From the NCBI RefSeq assembly GCF_024753135.1, contig NZ_JANUGP010000008.1, forward strand, positions 1-64,000: a stretch of DNA of 64,000 nucleotides, in the 5' to 3' direction. The stretch is from Streptomyces pyxinicus (GTDB lineage Bacteria > Actinomycetota > Actinomycetes > Streptomycetales > Streptomycetaceae). How positions within the stretch are numbered: position 1 is the stretch's first letter; every line of letters starts with the position of its first letter. Made by a program: the position numbers and the translations under genes. Below, piece by piece: positions 56,335 through 64,000 of this stretch. The notes under the pieces were generated by a model that saw only the letters and a list, made by a program, of their open reading frames with translations, was not told where the DNA came from and ran no database searches.

Positions 56335-56628
56335 TCACAGGCCGAAGGCGGTGACCAGCTGCTGGGTGTAGGCGAGGCTGCCGGTGCCGGCCCCGGCGCC
56401 GATGCTGATGGTGTCGAGCGAGGTGCGGATCCGGCCCCGGTTGGGCGGCAGGCCGTCGTCGGCGGACTCGGCCAGCGCGGCCTGGATGACCTCGCCGTAC
56501 TGGACCAGTCCCGGGTACTCGGCGTGCAGCATCTCGGTGAGCCGGTCGGCGATGTCGATGAGGGTCTCCAGGTCGAGGCCGCCGTAGCCGCCCGGACCGG
56601 AACTGGTTCCGAATTTGTACGTGCTCAT
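56335..56628 (-). CDS. Small protein of unknown function
   Basis: The 97-aa product is cysteine-free, with a Gly-rich N-terminus (GTSSGPGGYGGLD), an amphipathic helical middle (LETLIDIADRLTEMLHAEYPGLVQYGEVIQAAL) and a hydrophobic Gly/Ala/Ser tail with GAGAGTGS near the end. It is acidic and probably cytoplasmic; the tail could contact membranes or a partner. No family is recognised. The start has AGGACAGAC upstream. It converges on the chelatase gene with 18 nt between stops. Confidence 0.6.
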   Translation of the reverse strand: MSTYKFGTSSGPGGYGGLDLETLIDIADRLTEMLHAEYPGLVQYGEVIQAALAESADDGLPPNRGRIRTSLDTISIGAGAGTGSLAYTQQLVTAFGL

Positions 56629-57179
56629 GTCTGCTGTCCTCGCTTCTGGTCCACGGGACGCTCGCGTCCTGCGGCCGTCGGGGGGGCTGGGGGGAAGCGC
56701 TGCGGCTGATGCGCGGACGGCCGGAAGCCGACGTTACCCATGCCGGGGTAACGCGCGGTGCGGCCCGGTACGGCCTTGACGTGGGGCGTGCGGCGACACC
56801 CGTGCGGAGTGGCCCGGGAACGGCCACCCGTCCGGGTGAGGGCCGCACGTTGACCGGGTACCGGGTGCCGACGGGAGGAGAGACAGGTACAGCCGTGTGA
56901 AGCCCATGGCCCGCCCGTTCTCCTCGTCCGACCCACCGCGGCAGTTCCGCGCAGTGCAGCCTAGGAAGCGGACACCGGCCTTTTCCCGGAGTTCCCCGAG
57001 CTCGACCACGAAGCGGGCGATACGTGGTATAGGCCGTGGTGGTCCGGCGCTCCCCTGTGGCGTCGGACCACCACGGCTACTCCTTCTGCGCCGGTGGGGG
57101 CCCATGTGTCACACGTGCGGCGGGGGCGGGACGCGGGAGCGTCGATTATCGGCCAACCGGGAGCCCGGAACTCCTGCCG
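56629..57179. other. Intergenic region with terminator hairpin
   Basis: These 551 bases lack a supported gene. Frames in it (for example 56709-56900) lack a ribosome site. The hairpin at 57033-57077 is the only clear structure; the promoter of the 97-aa protein should lie in its left part. Confidence 0.5.
57033..57077 (-). terminator. Strong hairpin, probable terminator of the DUF1697 gene
   Basis: GCCGTGGTGGTCCG (57033-57046) and CGGACCACCACGGC (57064-57077) form a perfect 14-bp stem with a 17-nt loop, about 100 nt past the DUF1697 stop. Either strand can form it. Confidence 0.75.
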
Positions 57180-57731
57180 TCAGACCCCCGGAGCCGTCAG
57201 CTCGACCAGTTTGAGGACGGTGTTCCAGTTACGGGTGGTGGCGGTCAGGTCCTTGGTGAGGCGGGGGCGGGACAGGGCCTCGGCGAGTTTGGAGCGGCCG
57301 AGGCCGTCCGGGGCGTAGAGGTAGAGGCAGCGGTCGCCGAGTCGGAACTCCTCGGGGAGGTAGGACTGTTGGTCGATCTCCGCGTACCGGTCGGGGGTGA
57401 CGGGCGTGGAGAAGTAGGTGACGTGGAGCTGCTTGGGCTGGAGGTCGGCGGCCGGGAAGGGGCAGCTCTCGGCGACCGCCCGCAAGTAGGCGTGGTCACG
57501 CACGAGCACGCCGGGCCGGAAGCCGAAGCGCCGCTCGACGGCCTCGGCCAACTCGGCCGCCAGGGACTCCTCGTCGCCGTGGTCGGTGGTGAAGACGGCC
57601 TGGCCGCTCTGGAGGTGGGTGCGGACGGCGGTGTGGCCGAGGCCGGCGACGAGCGCCCGCAGGTCGGCCATGGGGAGCTTTCCGCTGCCGCCGACGTTGA
57701 TTCCGCGCAGCAGCGCCGCGTAGGTCGTCAT
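57180..57731 (-). CDS. DUF1697 domain protein
   Basis: The 183-aa product is a typical DUF1697 protein: TYAALLRGINVGGSGKLPMADLRALV at the N-terminus, GHTAVRTHLQSGQAVF, and a C-terminal RNWNTVLKLVEL. The family has a known fold but no established function. The gene stands alone on the minus strand, followed by a hairpin. Confidence 0.9.
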   Translation of the reverse strand: MTTYAALLRGINVGGSGKLPMADLRALVAGLGHTAVRTHLQSGQAVFTTDHGDEESLAAELAEAVERRFGFRPGVLVRDHAYLRAVAESCPFPAADLQPKQLHVTYFSTPVTPDRYAEIDQQSYLPEEFRLGDRCLYLYAPDGLGRSKLAEALSRPRLTKDLTATTRNWNTVLKLVELTAPGV

Positions 57732-57896
57732 CCGACCAGCCTAGAGGGGCCGTCGTGCCCCGTGGGGGCGGGCACGACGGCCCGGGGCCAGGCGTTTGCC
57801 GGGCTGCGCGAAACTCTCGCCGATCGGCGGGTGCGGATCAACTCCTACACGCAGCTGTGACTTGTTCAACAAGCTTTCGTAATCACAAAGTGGATC

Positions 57897-59126
57897 TCAG
57901 TCGGCGGATCGGACAGCGGGCAGCTCGGCCTCGACGAGGTCGGCCGCGCGCGGGGTGCCGCCCTCGCGGGCCATCTCGGCCCGGATCTCCGTCAGCCGGG
58001 CGGCGGCCTCCGGGTCGTCCACCAGGGCGAGGGCGGTCGCGCGGAGCCGGTCGGCGGTGGCCGCCTCGGTGGCCAGCTTCCGGGCGACGCCGAGCGCCTG
58101 GAGCATGTCGGCGTTGCCGAACTGGTCGGCGGCCTGCGGTACGGCGATCATCGGGGTGCCGGTGGCCAGGCCCTCCTGGCTGCCGCCGGCGCCGGCGTGC
58201 GTGACGAACAGGTCGGCCTGCCGCAGCACGGCCAACTGCGGTACCCAGTCGTGCACTTCCACGGTGTCCGGTACGGCGCCCAGGTCGGCGGCGTCGACGT
58301 GCCGGCCGATCTGGAGGACCAGGTGCCAGCCGGGCAGGCCGCCGAAGGCGCGGACGCACTCGCGGTAGAAGCCGGGCTGTTTGGTGAAGGCCGATCCGAG
58401 GGAGACCAGGACGACCTTCTCGGCCCCGGCGGGCCGCCGCCAGTCGCCCTGCTCGCTCCGGTCGCCCTGACAGGCGCCGACGAAGGTGTGGACGCGTTCG
58501 TCCACCCGGTCGGCGTGCGGCTGGAGGGCCCTGGGGATGAGCACGAGGGAGCGGGCGGGGCGGCCGGCGAACGGGTCCGGGTGCTCGGTGATCCCGTTCT
58601 CCGCGAGCCAGGCCGCGAACCGGGCGTAGTAGGCCTGTCCGCGCTCGGTGCTCTTCGGTTCGGCCCACATCGGCTCGGCGACCTCCTCCTCGTACCCCTC
58701 CCAGGCGACGAGGTTCGGGGACAGGGAGACCGCCGGGACGCCCCAGCGGTGGGCCAGGACCCGGGCGGGGTAGGAGGCGATGTCGTGCAGGACGAGGTCG
58801 GGTTCGTCGCCCGTGTAGGCCTCGATCAGCTGCGGGAGCGCCTGGACCGCGTCCGCCAGGAACGGCTCCACGTTGTCGAGCAGGGTGGTCCCCCATGCCT
58901 CCGGGTCGGCGTCGGGGCCGGGCAGGGTGGAGGTGTAGGGCACCGGGCGGGCCCCGGTCTCGGCCACCTTGCCGGCGAACGCGGGCGGGATGGCGTAGGT
59001 GACGCGGTGTCCCCGGGCGACGAGTTCACGGATGACCTCCAGGCTGGGGTTCACATGGCCGTGGGCGGCGATGGAGAACATGGCGATGTGGGCGGGGGCG
59101 GGGGCAGTGGTGGTGGTCGCTGTCAT
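57897..59126 (-). CDS. Macrolide-type glycosyltransferase (MGT family)
   Basis: The 409-aa product is a GT-B glycosyltransferase: [19 protein letters not shown] at the acceptor side and the donor motif [20 protein letters not shown]...QFGNADML. Relatives such as Mgt and OleI/OleD inactivate macrolides by glycosylation with UDP-glucose. It is thus a likely antibiotic-tolerance enzyme. The ATG at 59126 lies 14 nt from a 7-nt-arm palindrome (59141-59157) that would be its operator. No TetR gene is adjacent, so the regulator may be elsewhere. Confidence 0.9.
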   Translation of the reverse strand: MTATTTTAPAPAHIAMFSIAAHGHVNPSLEVIRELVARGHRVTYAIPPAFAGKVAETGARPVPYTSTLPGPDADPEAWGTTLLDNVEPFLADAVQALPQLIEAYTGDEPDLVLHDIASYPARVLAHRWGVPAVSLSPNLVAWEGYEEEVAEPMWAEPKSTERGQAYYARFAAWLAENGITEHPDPFAGRPARSLVLIPRALQPHADRVDERVHTFVGACQGDRSEQGDWRRPAGAEKVVLVSLGSAFTKQPGFYRECVRAFGGLPGWHLVLQIGRHVDAADLGAVPDTVEVHDWVPQLAVLRQADLFVTHAGAGGSQEGLATGTPMIAVPQAADQFGNADMLQALGVARKLATEAATADRLRATALALVDDPEAAARLTEIRAEMAREGGTPRAADLVEAELPAVRSAD

Positions 59127-59140
59127 GGCATGAACGTATG

Positions 59141-59157
59141 CGAGACGAACCGTCTCG
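59141..59157. promoter_or_regulatory. Palindromic operator of the glycosyltransferase gene
   Basis: CGAGACG (59141-59147) and CGTCTCG (59151-59157) are a perfect inverted repeat around AAC, 14 nt upstream of the ATG. This is typical of TetR-family sites over a promoter or early leader. Confidence 0.6.
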
Positions 59158-59200
59158 TCTATCGATTTGCGGGCGGCCGGCAACGGTCGCTGGGGATCGC

Positions 59201-60475
59201 TCAGCGCTGGTAGCGGGCCAGCACCAGGTTGCCGTCCTTCTCCAGGCGTTCGCGCAGCTCGGTCAGGCCGATCGCGCCGCTGTAGTACTCCTGGTAGGCC
59301 GGGGTGGCCACGTTGTCCTTCCACTCGGCATAGCCGCGCACGGACTGCGCGGGCGCCGGACGCAGCCGGCCGGCGAGGGCGGTGCCGGTCGCCCAGCCGT
59401 CCTCGGCGGTGTGCAGGGCGGGGTCCTTCAGGGCCTCGGTCCCGGTGGGCAGCATCCAGTCGCCGAGGGCGAGGCGCACCATGTTCCTCGGCCGCAGCAG
59501 GAAGTCGAGGAACCGCGCGGCCTCCTCCTTGTGCGGGCAGTCGGCGGACACGGACAGGGTCTGCGGGCTGACGCCCTGGGTGAGTCCGTCGGCGCCGGCC
59601 GGGGCGGGCAGCACCTGCCAGCGGAACCCCTCGGGCGCCTGCTGCGCGACCTGCTGCCGGTAGGAGAAGCCCAGCGGGACCATCGCGTACCGGCCGCCGA
59701 AGAGGCCGGGCAGGGTGTCCGAGCCGCCGCTGCCGAGCGTGGCCGAGGGGGCGCTGTGGTCCACCGTGACCTGGTCGTGGATGGTGCGCGGCACGACCGC
59801 GTCGGCCTCGGTGAAGCGCACGGTGACCTTGCCGTCGGCGCCCCGGTGGAACAGGTGGCCGCCCGCCGACAGAGAGAGGTTGAGGGTGGCGGAGACGGGC
59901 TCCTTGAGCGGCCAGGCCACGCCGTACCGCCCGGGCCCGCTGAGCGCCCGGGTGACCTCGCGGAACTCCGGCCAGCTCCAGGGGTGTTCCGGGGTCGGTA
60001 TGCGGACCTTCGCCGCGCGCAGCCGGGCGGAGTCGGCGATCAGCACCCGGGGTTCCTGGAGGAACGGCACGCCGTAGACGCGGTTGTCGAAGGTGGCCGT
60101 GTCCCAGGTGCCGCGCGGTATGCCGGCCTTCAGGCGGGCCGGCAGCAGGGCGGTGAGGTCGGCGAGGTAGCCGCCGTGGGCGAAGTCGGCGAGGTCGTCG
60201 GAGGCGTCGTGGATGATGTCGGGTGCCTCGCCGCCCTCGAAGGCGGTGAGCAGCTGGTCGTGGACGCTGTCCCAACTGCCCTGGACATACTCGATCTTGA
60301 CGTCCGGGTGGGTGGTGTTCCACTCCTTCACCAGGTCCTTGGTGGCGGTGACGGACTCCTGCTGCCAGGCGAGGGACTGGAAGCGCAGGGTGACCGGGCC
60401 GTCCCGGTGGTCCGGTGCCGTGCAGCCCGCGAGGAGCAGCAGGAGCACCACGAGGGCTGTGGCGCGGGTGCGCAT
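59201..60475 (-). CDS. Sugar ABC transporter substrate-binding lipoprotein
   Basis: The 424-aa product has a lipobox (LLLLLAGC) and a type 1 extracellular solute-binding fold (SBP_bac_1): [42 protein letters not shown] and [12 protein letters not shown]. It is the binding component of a CUT1 carbohydrate importer with the two permeases upstream. No ATPase is encoded, as in many Streptomyces CUT1 systems, which share MsiK. Its start overlaps the upstream stop by 1 nt (TGATG). Confidence 0.9.
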   Translation of the reverse strand: MRTRATALVVLLLLLAGCTAPDHRDGPVTLRFQSLAWQQESVTATKDLVKEWNTTHPDVKIEYVQGSWDSVHDQLLTAFEGGEAPDIIHDASDDLADFAHGGYLADLTALLPARLKAGIPRGTWDTATFDNRVYGVPFLQEPRVLIADSARLRAAKVRIPTPEHPWSWPEFREVTRALSGPGRYGVAWPLKEPVSATLNLSLSAGGHLFHRGADGKVTVRFTEADAVVPRTIHDQVTVDHSAPSATLGSGGSDTLPGLFGGRYAMVPLGFSYRQQVAQQAPEGFRWQVLPAPAGADGLTQGVSPQTLSVSADCPHKEEAARFLDFLLRPRNMVRLALGDWMLPTGTEALKDPALHTAEDGWATGTALAGRLRPAPAQSVRGYAEWKDNVATPAYQEYYSGAIGLTELRERLEKDGNLVLARYQR

Positions 60476-61308
60476 CAGCTCTTCACCGCCCCGGCGAGCA
60501 GACCGCTGGTGATCCGCCGCTGGACCAGGGCGAAGACGGCCACCGAGGGCAGGGTGGCGAGGAACGCGGCGGCGGCCAGCGGGCCGAGGTCGGCCATGCC
60601 CTCGGCGCCGATGAAGTGGGTGAGCACGACCGGCAGGGTCTGTTTCCCGGGGCTCTTGAGCAGCACCAGCGCGAAGAAGAACTCGTTCCACGCGGTGACG
60701 AACGCGAACAGCGCCGTCGCCGCGATGCCCGGCGCGAGCAGGGGTGCCGTCACCGATACCAGGGTGCGCAGCCGCCCGGCCCCGTCGACGGCCGCCGCCT
60801 CCTCCAACTCGGCCGGGACCGACCGGACATGGCCGGTGAGCATCCACAGCGCGAACGGCAGCGCCCACACCGTGTACACCAGCACCAGACCGGCCAGGGA
60901 GTCGATCAGCCGCAGGTTCTTCAGCACCAGGAACAGCGGGATGATCACCAGCACGAACGGGAACGCCTGGCTGACCACGACCCAGCCGGTGGCGGCCCGC
61001 GTGAGCCGGGTGCGTCGGCGGGCCAGGGCGTACGCCGCCGGGGTCGCGATCAGCACGGCGACGACGGCGGTGGCGAGCGCCACCAGCAGGGAGTTCAGGG
61101 CGGCGTGCGCCAGTGGCTGCTCGGCGAAGGCCTCGCGGACGTTGGCCAGGGTGGGGTGGCGCGGAATCCAGGTCGGGTGCAAGCTGCCCAGTTCGCGCGG
61201 GGGCTTGAGCGCGGTGGACAGCAGCCACAGCAGCGGGAAGGCGAGGAAGAGCAGGTAGCCGAGCAGGGCGGCGTACTGCCCGGCGCGGGCGGTGCGGCGG
61301 GCCCTCAC
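60475..61308 (-). CDS. Carbohydrate ABC transporter permease (MalG-like)
   Basis: The 277-aa product has about six spans and the CUT1 EAA loop ([27 protein letters not shown]), plus the MalG-like [11 protein letters not shown] segment. GTG at 61308 overlaps the stop of the preceding permease (GTGA). It forms the membrane pore with the upstream permease. Confidence 0.9.
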   Translation of the reverse strand: MRARRTARAGQYAALLGYLLFLAFPLLWLLSTALKPPRELGSLHPTWIPRHPTLANVREAFAEQPLAHAALNSLLVALATAVVAVLIATPAAYALARRRTRLTRAATGWVVVSQAFPFVLVIIPLFLVLKNLRLIDSLAGLVLVYTVWALPFALWMLTGHVRSVPAELEEAAAVDGAGRLRTLVSVTAPLLAPGIAATALFAFVTAWNEFFFALVLLKSPGKQTLPVVLTHFIGAEGMADLGPLAAAAFLATLPSVAVFALVQRRITSGLLAGAVKS

Positions 61309-62237
61309 GTCTCCGCACCGCCCCGCAGCCGGCCGGCCAGGAACACCGCGAGCAGGACCGCGACCACGGCGACCAGGACGCAGCCCATCGCCGCCGCGTA
61401 GCCGAACTGGCCGTAGCGGAAGGCCTCCTCGTAGGCGAAGAGCATCGGCAGCCGGGTCCTGCCGCCGGGTCCGCCGCTGGTGAGGACGTAGACCAGGGCG
61501 AAGGAGTTGAGGTTCCAGATGAGGTTGAGGGCGGTGATGGCGAGGGCCACCGGTCGCAGCGTGGGCCAGGTGACCGCCCGGAAGCGCCGCCAGGCTCCGG
61601 CGCCGTCCACCGCCGCCGCCTCGTGGAGTTCGCGGGGCACGTTCTGGAGTCCGGCGAGCAGGGCGACCGTGGTCTGCGGCAGGCCCGCCCAGACGCCGAC
61701 GACGATGACGGCGGGCAGCGCGGTGGCCAGGCCGCTCAGCCAGTCCCGGCCGCCGCCGAGGCCGAGGTCGCGCAGTGTCTCGTTGAGGACGCCGACGTCG
61801 GGGTGGTAGACGAGCCGCCACATGATGCCGACGACCACCTCGGGCATCGCCCAGGGCACGATGGCGAGGGCGCGGGCGAACCCGCGCAGCCGCAGGTCCT
61901 GGTCGAGCAGCAGGGCGAGGCCGAGTGCCAGCAGGAACTGGGGCACGGTGACGCCGGCCGCCCAGACCAGGCCGATCCGGAACGACTCCCAGAACAGCGT
62001 GTCGTGCAGCAGGTCGCGGAAGTTGAGCGCGCCGATCCAGCGGGTGGCGGTGGTGCGGCCGGACTGGGCGTCGGTGAAGGCGAGCAGGATGCCGTAGAGC
62101 AGCGGGCCGACGCTGAGCACGAGGACCGGGACGAGCGCGGGCAGGACCAGGAACCAGGCGCCGGGTCCGGCACCCTGGCGGCGGGCGGGCCCGCGCGCTC
62201 CGGGGCGCGCGGGCGGCGCCTCGGCCACTGCTGTCAC
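61305..62237 (-). CDS. Carbohydrate ABC transporter permease (MalF-like)
   Basis: The 310-aa product has about six spans: WFLVLPALVPVLVLSVGPLLYGILLAF at the N-terminus and the EAA loop [26 protein letters not shown]. It heads the CUT1 operon. GTG at 62237 follows AAAGGGG by 8 nt. An ATG at 62276 lacks a clear ribosome site but would add 13 residues. The substrate cannot be told. Confidence 0.88.
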   Translation of the reverse strand: MTAVAEAPPARPGARGPARRQGAGPGAWFLVLPALVPVLVLSVGPLLYGILLAFTDAQSGRTTATRWIGALNFRDLLHDTLFWESFRIGLVWAAGVTVPQFLLALGLALLLDQDLRLRGFARALAIVPWAMPEVVVGIMWRLVYHPDVGVLNETLRDLGLGGGRDWLSGLATALPAVIVVGVWAGLPQTTVALLAGLQNVPRELHEAAAVDGAGAWRRFRAVTWPTLRPVALAITALNLIWNLNSFALVYVLTSGGPGGRTRLPMLFAYEEAFRYGQFGYAAAMGCVLVAVVAVLLAVFLAGRLRGGAET

Positions 62238-62416
62238 GGAATCAGCCCCTTTGCCGGATCCGGTTGGCGTGTTCATGGTCGTAAAGGCGCGGTACCTCGT
62301 CAAGGGGCCGCGCACACCGCTCGACCTGTGCCGATGCGAGACTGGCCGGGAGGGGCCCGCGCCACGGTGGTGGCGGGCCCGCGGACGGCACGCGAGGACG
62401 GCACGGAGGCACGGCG

Positions 62417-63280
62417 ATGGACGAGGCGCGGGCGCGGGACGTACTGGCCGCGGCGAGGGTGCTGCCCGGCGCGGCCGGGGACGCGCGGCTGCTGGCCCTC
62501 GGCGAGAACGCGGTGTTCGCCGCCGGCGGCCTGGTGGTGAAGGTGGGCCGGGACGCCGAGCTGCTGGAGCGGGCCCGGCGCGAACTGGACATCGCCGGCT
62601 GGCTCGCCGCGGCGGACGTGCCGGCGGTGCGGGCGGCCGAGCCGGAGCCGCTGCTGGTCCAGGGGCACCCGGTGACCGTGTGGCACCGGCTGCCCGATCC
62701 GGTGCGGCCGGCCGAGCCGCGGGACCTGGCCCGGCTGCTGCGTCTGGTGCACGCACTGCCCGCTCCCCCCTTCGTGCTGCCGCCCCGCGAACTGCTGGGC
62801 GGTGTCGAGCGCTGGCTGCGGCTGGCGGGCGACGCGATCGACCCCGCCGACGCGGCCTACCTGCGCGAGCGCCGGGACGGCTTCGCCGCGGCGGCCGCCG
62901 CGCTGACGCCACGCCTCGCGCCGGGGCCGATCCACGGCGACGCGCTGCCCCGCAATGTGCACATCGGGCCGGACGGGCCGGTCCTGGTCGACCTGGAGAC
63001 CTTCTCCGCCGACCTGCGCGAGCACGACCTGGTGGTCATGGCCCTCTCCCGCGACCGGTACGGGCTGCCGGCCGGGGCCTACGACGCGTTCACCGAGGAG
63101 TACGGCTGGGACGTGCGGGAGTGGGCGGGCTGCCCGGTGCTGCGCGGCGCCCGGGAGACGGCCAGCTGCGCCTGGGTCGCCCAGCACGCACCGGCCAACC
63201 CCAAGGCGCGGGAGGAGTTCCGGCGCCGGGTGGCGTCGCTGCGGGACGGCGACGAGACGGTGCGCTGGTACCCCTTCTGA
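62417..63280 (+). CDS. APH-fold phosphotransferase
   Basis: The 287-aa product is an aminoglycoside/choline-kinase-like phosphotransferase: LVVKVGRDAELLERARRE (Lys), catalytic HGDALPRNVHI and metal-binding VLVDLE. It may phosphorylate an antibiotic, an amino sugar or another small alcohol; the substrate is not predictable. It converges on the exonuclease gene across a hairpin. Confidence 0.85.
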   Translation: MDEARARDVLAAARVLPGAAGDARLLALGENAVFAAGGLVVKVGRDAELLERARRELDIAGWLAAADVPAVRAAEPEPLLVQGHPVTVWHRLPDPVRPAEPRDLARLLRLVHALPAPPFVLPPRELLGGVERWLRLAGDAIDPADAAYLRERRDGFAAAAAALTPRLAPGPIHGDALPRNVHIGPDGPVLVDLETFSADLREHDLVVMALSRDRYGLPAGAYDAFTEEYGWDVREWAGCPVLRGARETASCAWVAQHAPANPKAREEFRRRVASLRDGDETVRWYPF

Positions 63281-63300
63281 GCACCGCCGCGGACCGGTGC
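63281..63300. terminator. Hairpin between convergent genes
   Basis: GCACCG (63281-63286) and CGGTGC (63295-63300) pair over an 8-nt loop directly after the phosphotransferase stop, 7 nt from the exonuclease stop. Confidence 0.6.
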
Positions 63301-63307
63301 GGGCGGC

Positions 63308-64000
63308 TCAGATCCGCTCGTCCACCGACTGCCGCAGCGGCCACGCCCCGTCGACCACCGCGTCCGCCTCGCCCTTGCGGCGCAGGAAGTCCTGGAAGTC
63401 CGCCGCCCAGGCCGCGTACCACTCGATCTGACGGGCGTGCAGCTCCGCGACGGGCAGGGCCGCGATCTTCGGGTGGCGTTCGGCTATCGCGAAGGCGAGA
63501 TGCGCGGCGGCCAGGGCATCGGCCGAGGCGTTGTGCGCGGCGCCCAGGACTATGCCGTACTCGGCGCAGACCGCCTCCAGGTTCCGCTTGCCGCGCCGGT
63601 AGCGGTCCACCCGGCGGTCGATGGTGTACGGGTCGACGACCGGCGCGGGCGGGGCGCCGCCCAGCCGGTCCACGAGCGACGGCAGGCCGTAGCGGCGCAG
63701 TTCGGCGGAGAGCAGGGTGAGGTCGAAGGCGGCGTTGTAGGCGACGACCGGCACGCCCGCCGTCCAGGAGGAGACCAGGACGTTTGCGATGGCGTCGGCC
63801 ACCTGGTCGGCCGGGCGGCCCTCGGCGGTGGCGTGGGCGCTGGTGATGCCGTGTACCGCGACCGCGTCGGCCGGGATCTCCACGCCCGGGTCGGCCAGCC
63901 ACTCCCGGTGCCCCAGCGGCTCCCCGGCCCTGACCTCGATCACCGCGCCGGTGACGATGCGCGCCTCGTGCGGATCGGTCCCGGTCGTCTCCAGGTCGAA
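63308..64000 (-). CDS. DnaQ-like 3'-5' exonuclease, 5' end outside the window
   Basis: The visible 230 residues have DEDDh exonuclease motifs: FDLETTG (Exo I), AYNAAFDLTLL (Exo II) and HNASADALAAA (Exo III, with His and Asp). The frame runs open through the window edge at 64000, just before FDLETTG, so only the first few N-terminal residues are missing. It is a DNA polymerase III epsilon-like exonuclease or RNase T-like enzyme. Confidence 0.88.
   Translation of the reverse strand, partial: FDLETTGTDPHEARIVTGAVIEVRAGEPLGHREWLADPGVEIPADAVAVHGITSAHATAEGRPADQVADAIANVLVSSWTAGVPVVAYNAAFDLTLLSAELRRYGLPSLVDRLGGAPPAPVVDPYTIDRRVDRYRRGKRNLEAVCAEYGIVLGAAHNASADALAAAHLAFAIAERHPKIAALPVAELHARQIEWYAAWAADFQDFLRRKGEADAVVDGAWPLRQSVDERI

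Noticed and set aside
57861..57873. CTTGTT-C-AACAAG palindrome after the glycosyltransferase stop
   Set aside because: It lies downstream of a minus-strand gene with no promoter to serve and is too short to be a terminator.

Overview
This is a roughly 72-74% GC actinobacterial chromosome segment, almost certainly from a Streptomyces. The evidence is extreme GC bias at third codon positions, frequent GTG/TTG starts, 4-nt ATGA/GTGA overlaps, and gene families typical of the genus: a RsbW-like ATPase, an alditol oxidase very close to AldO of S. coelicolor, an F420-dependent PPOX-fold oxidoreductase, DUF2264 and DUF817 proteins, and a cys cluster in the order known from S. coelicolor. No rRNA, tRNA, CRISPR array, prophage or transposase was seen.

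Layout. 1-10.3 kb: RsbW-like ATPase, secreted protein, HTH-transmembrane regulator, pyruvate oxidase (poxB), PP2C phosphatase with a long Pro-rich N-terminus, LuxR-like regulator, DUF456 protein, SGNH esterase and PPOX-fold oxidoreductase. 10.3-17 kb: an rsgA paralog, a tiny 23-codon ORF, a cytochrome P450, an XRE regulator divergent from an SDR, and a decayed Orn/Lys/Arg decarboxylase; this looks like an accessory insertion. 17-24 kb: a sigma-like/zinc-finger/transmembrane/cellulose-binding fusion, a radical SAM enzyme with unusual cysteine spacing, an SRPBCC protein, a TetR regulator and SDR with twin operators, and a hydroxyacid dehydrogenase. 23.7-33.5 kb: carbohydrate genes (alditol oxidase, frameshifted ROK regulator, GH2 beta-galactosidase, DUF2264 protein), a TetR-hydrolase pair and homocysteine methyltransferase. 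33.5-46.8 kb: a 68-bp repeat array, carboxylesterase, ICL-family lyase coupled to a small secreted protein, frameshifted ThuA and VOC genes, DUF817, YihY, AidB-like acyl-CoA dehydrogenase, a 35-bp repeat array, an AcoR-like GAF regulator, a secreted protein and a GNAT. 46.8-56.3 kb: the sulfur assimilation operon. 56.3-64 kb: orphan small protein, DUF1697, macrolide glycosyltransferase, a sugar ABC transporter, an APH-fold kinase and a truncated DnaQ-type exonuclease.

The best-defined system is the sulfur operon. Inverted repeats and a 27-codon leader peptide precede sulfite reductase, a 60-aa Cys4 protein, cysH, cysC, cysD, cysN, a three-gene sulfonate/sulfate-type ABC importer and a sirohydrochlorin chelatase that would supply siroheme for the reductase. 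Most junctions overlap by 1-4 nt, so the genes are probably co-transcribed and translationally coupled.

Four genes are broken. Three (ROK, ThuA, VOC) each need exactly one base change inside a G/C homopolymer, which points to assembly error as much as real decay. The fourth, the decarboxylase, has lost its N-terminus and carries a 4-nt duplication, so it looks genuinely dead. Two higher-order tandem repeat arrays that run into the 3' ends of coding sequences, the 23-codon ORF behind the P450, and the membrane-spanning sigma-like/CBM2 fusion are the least explained elements.
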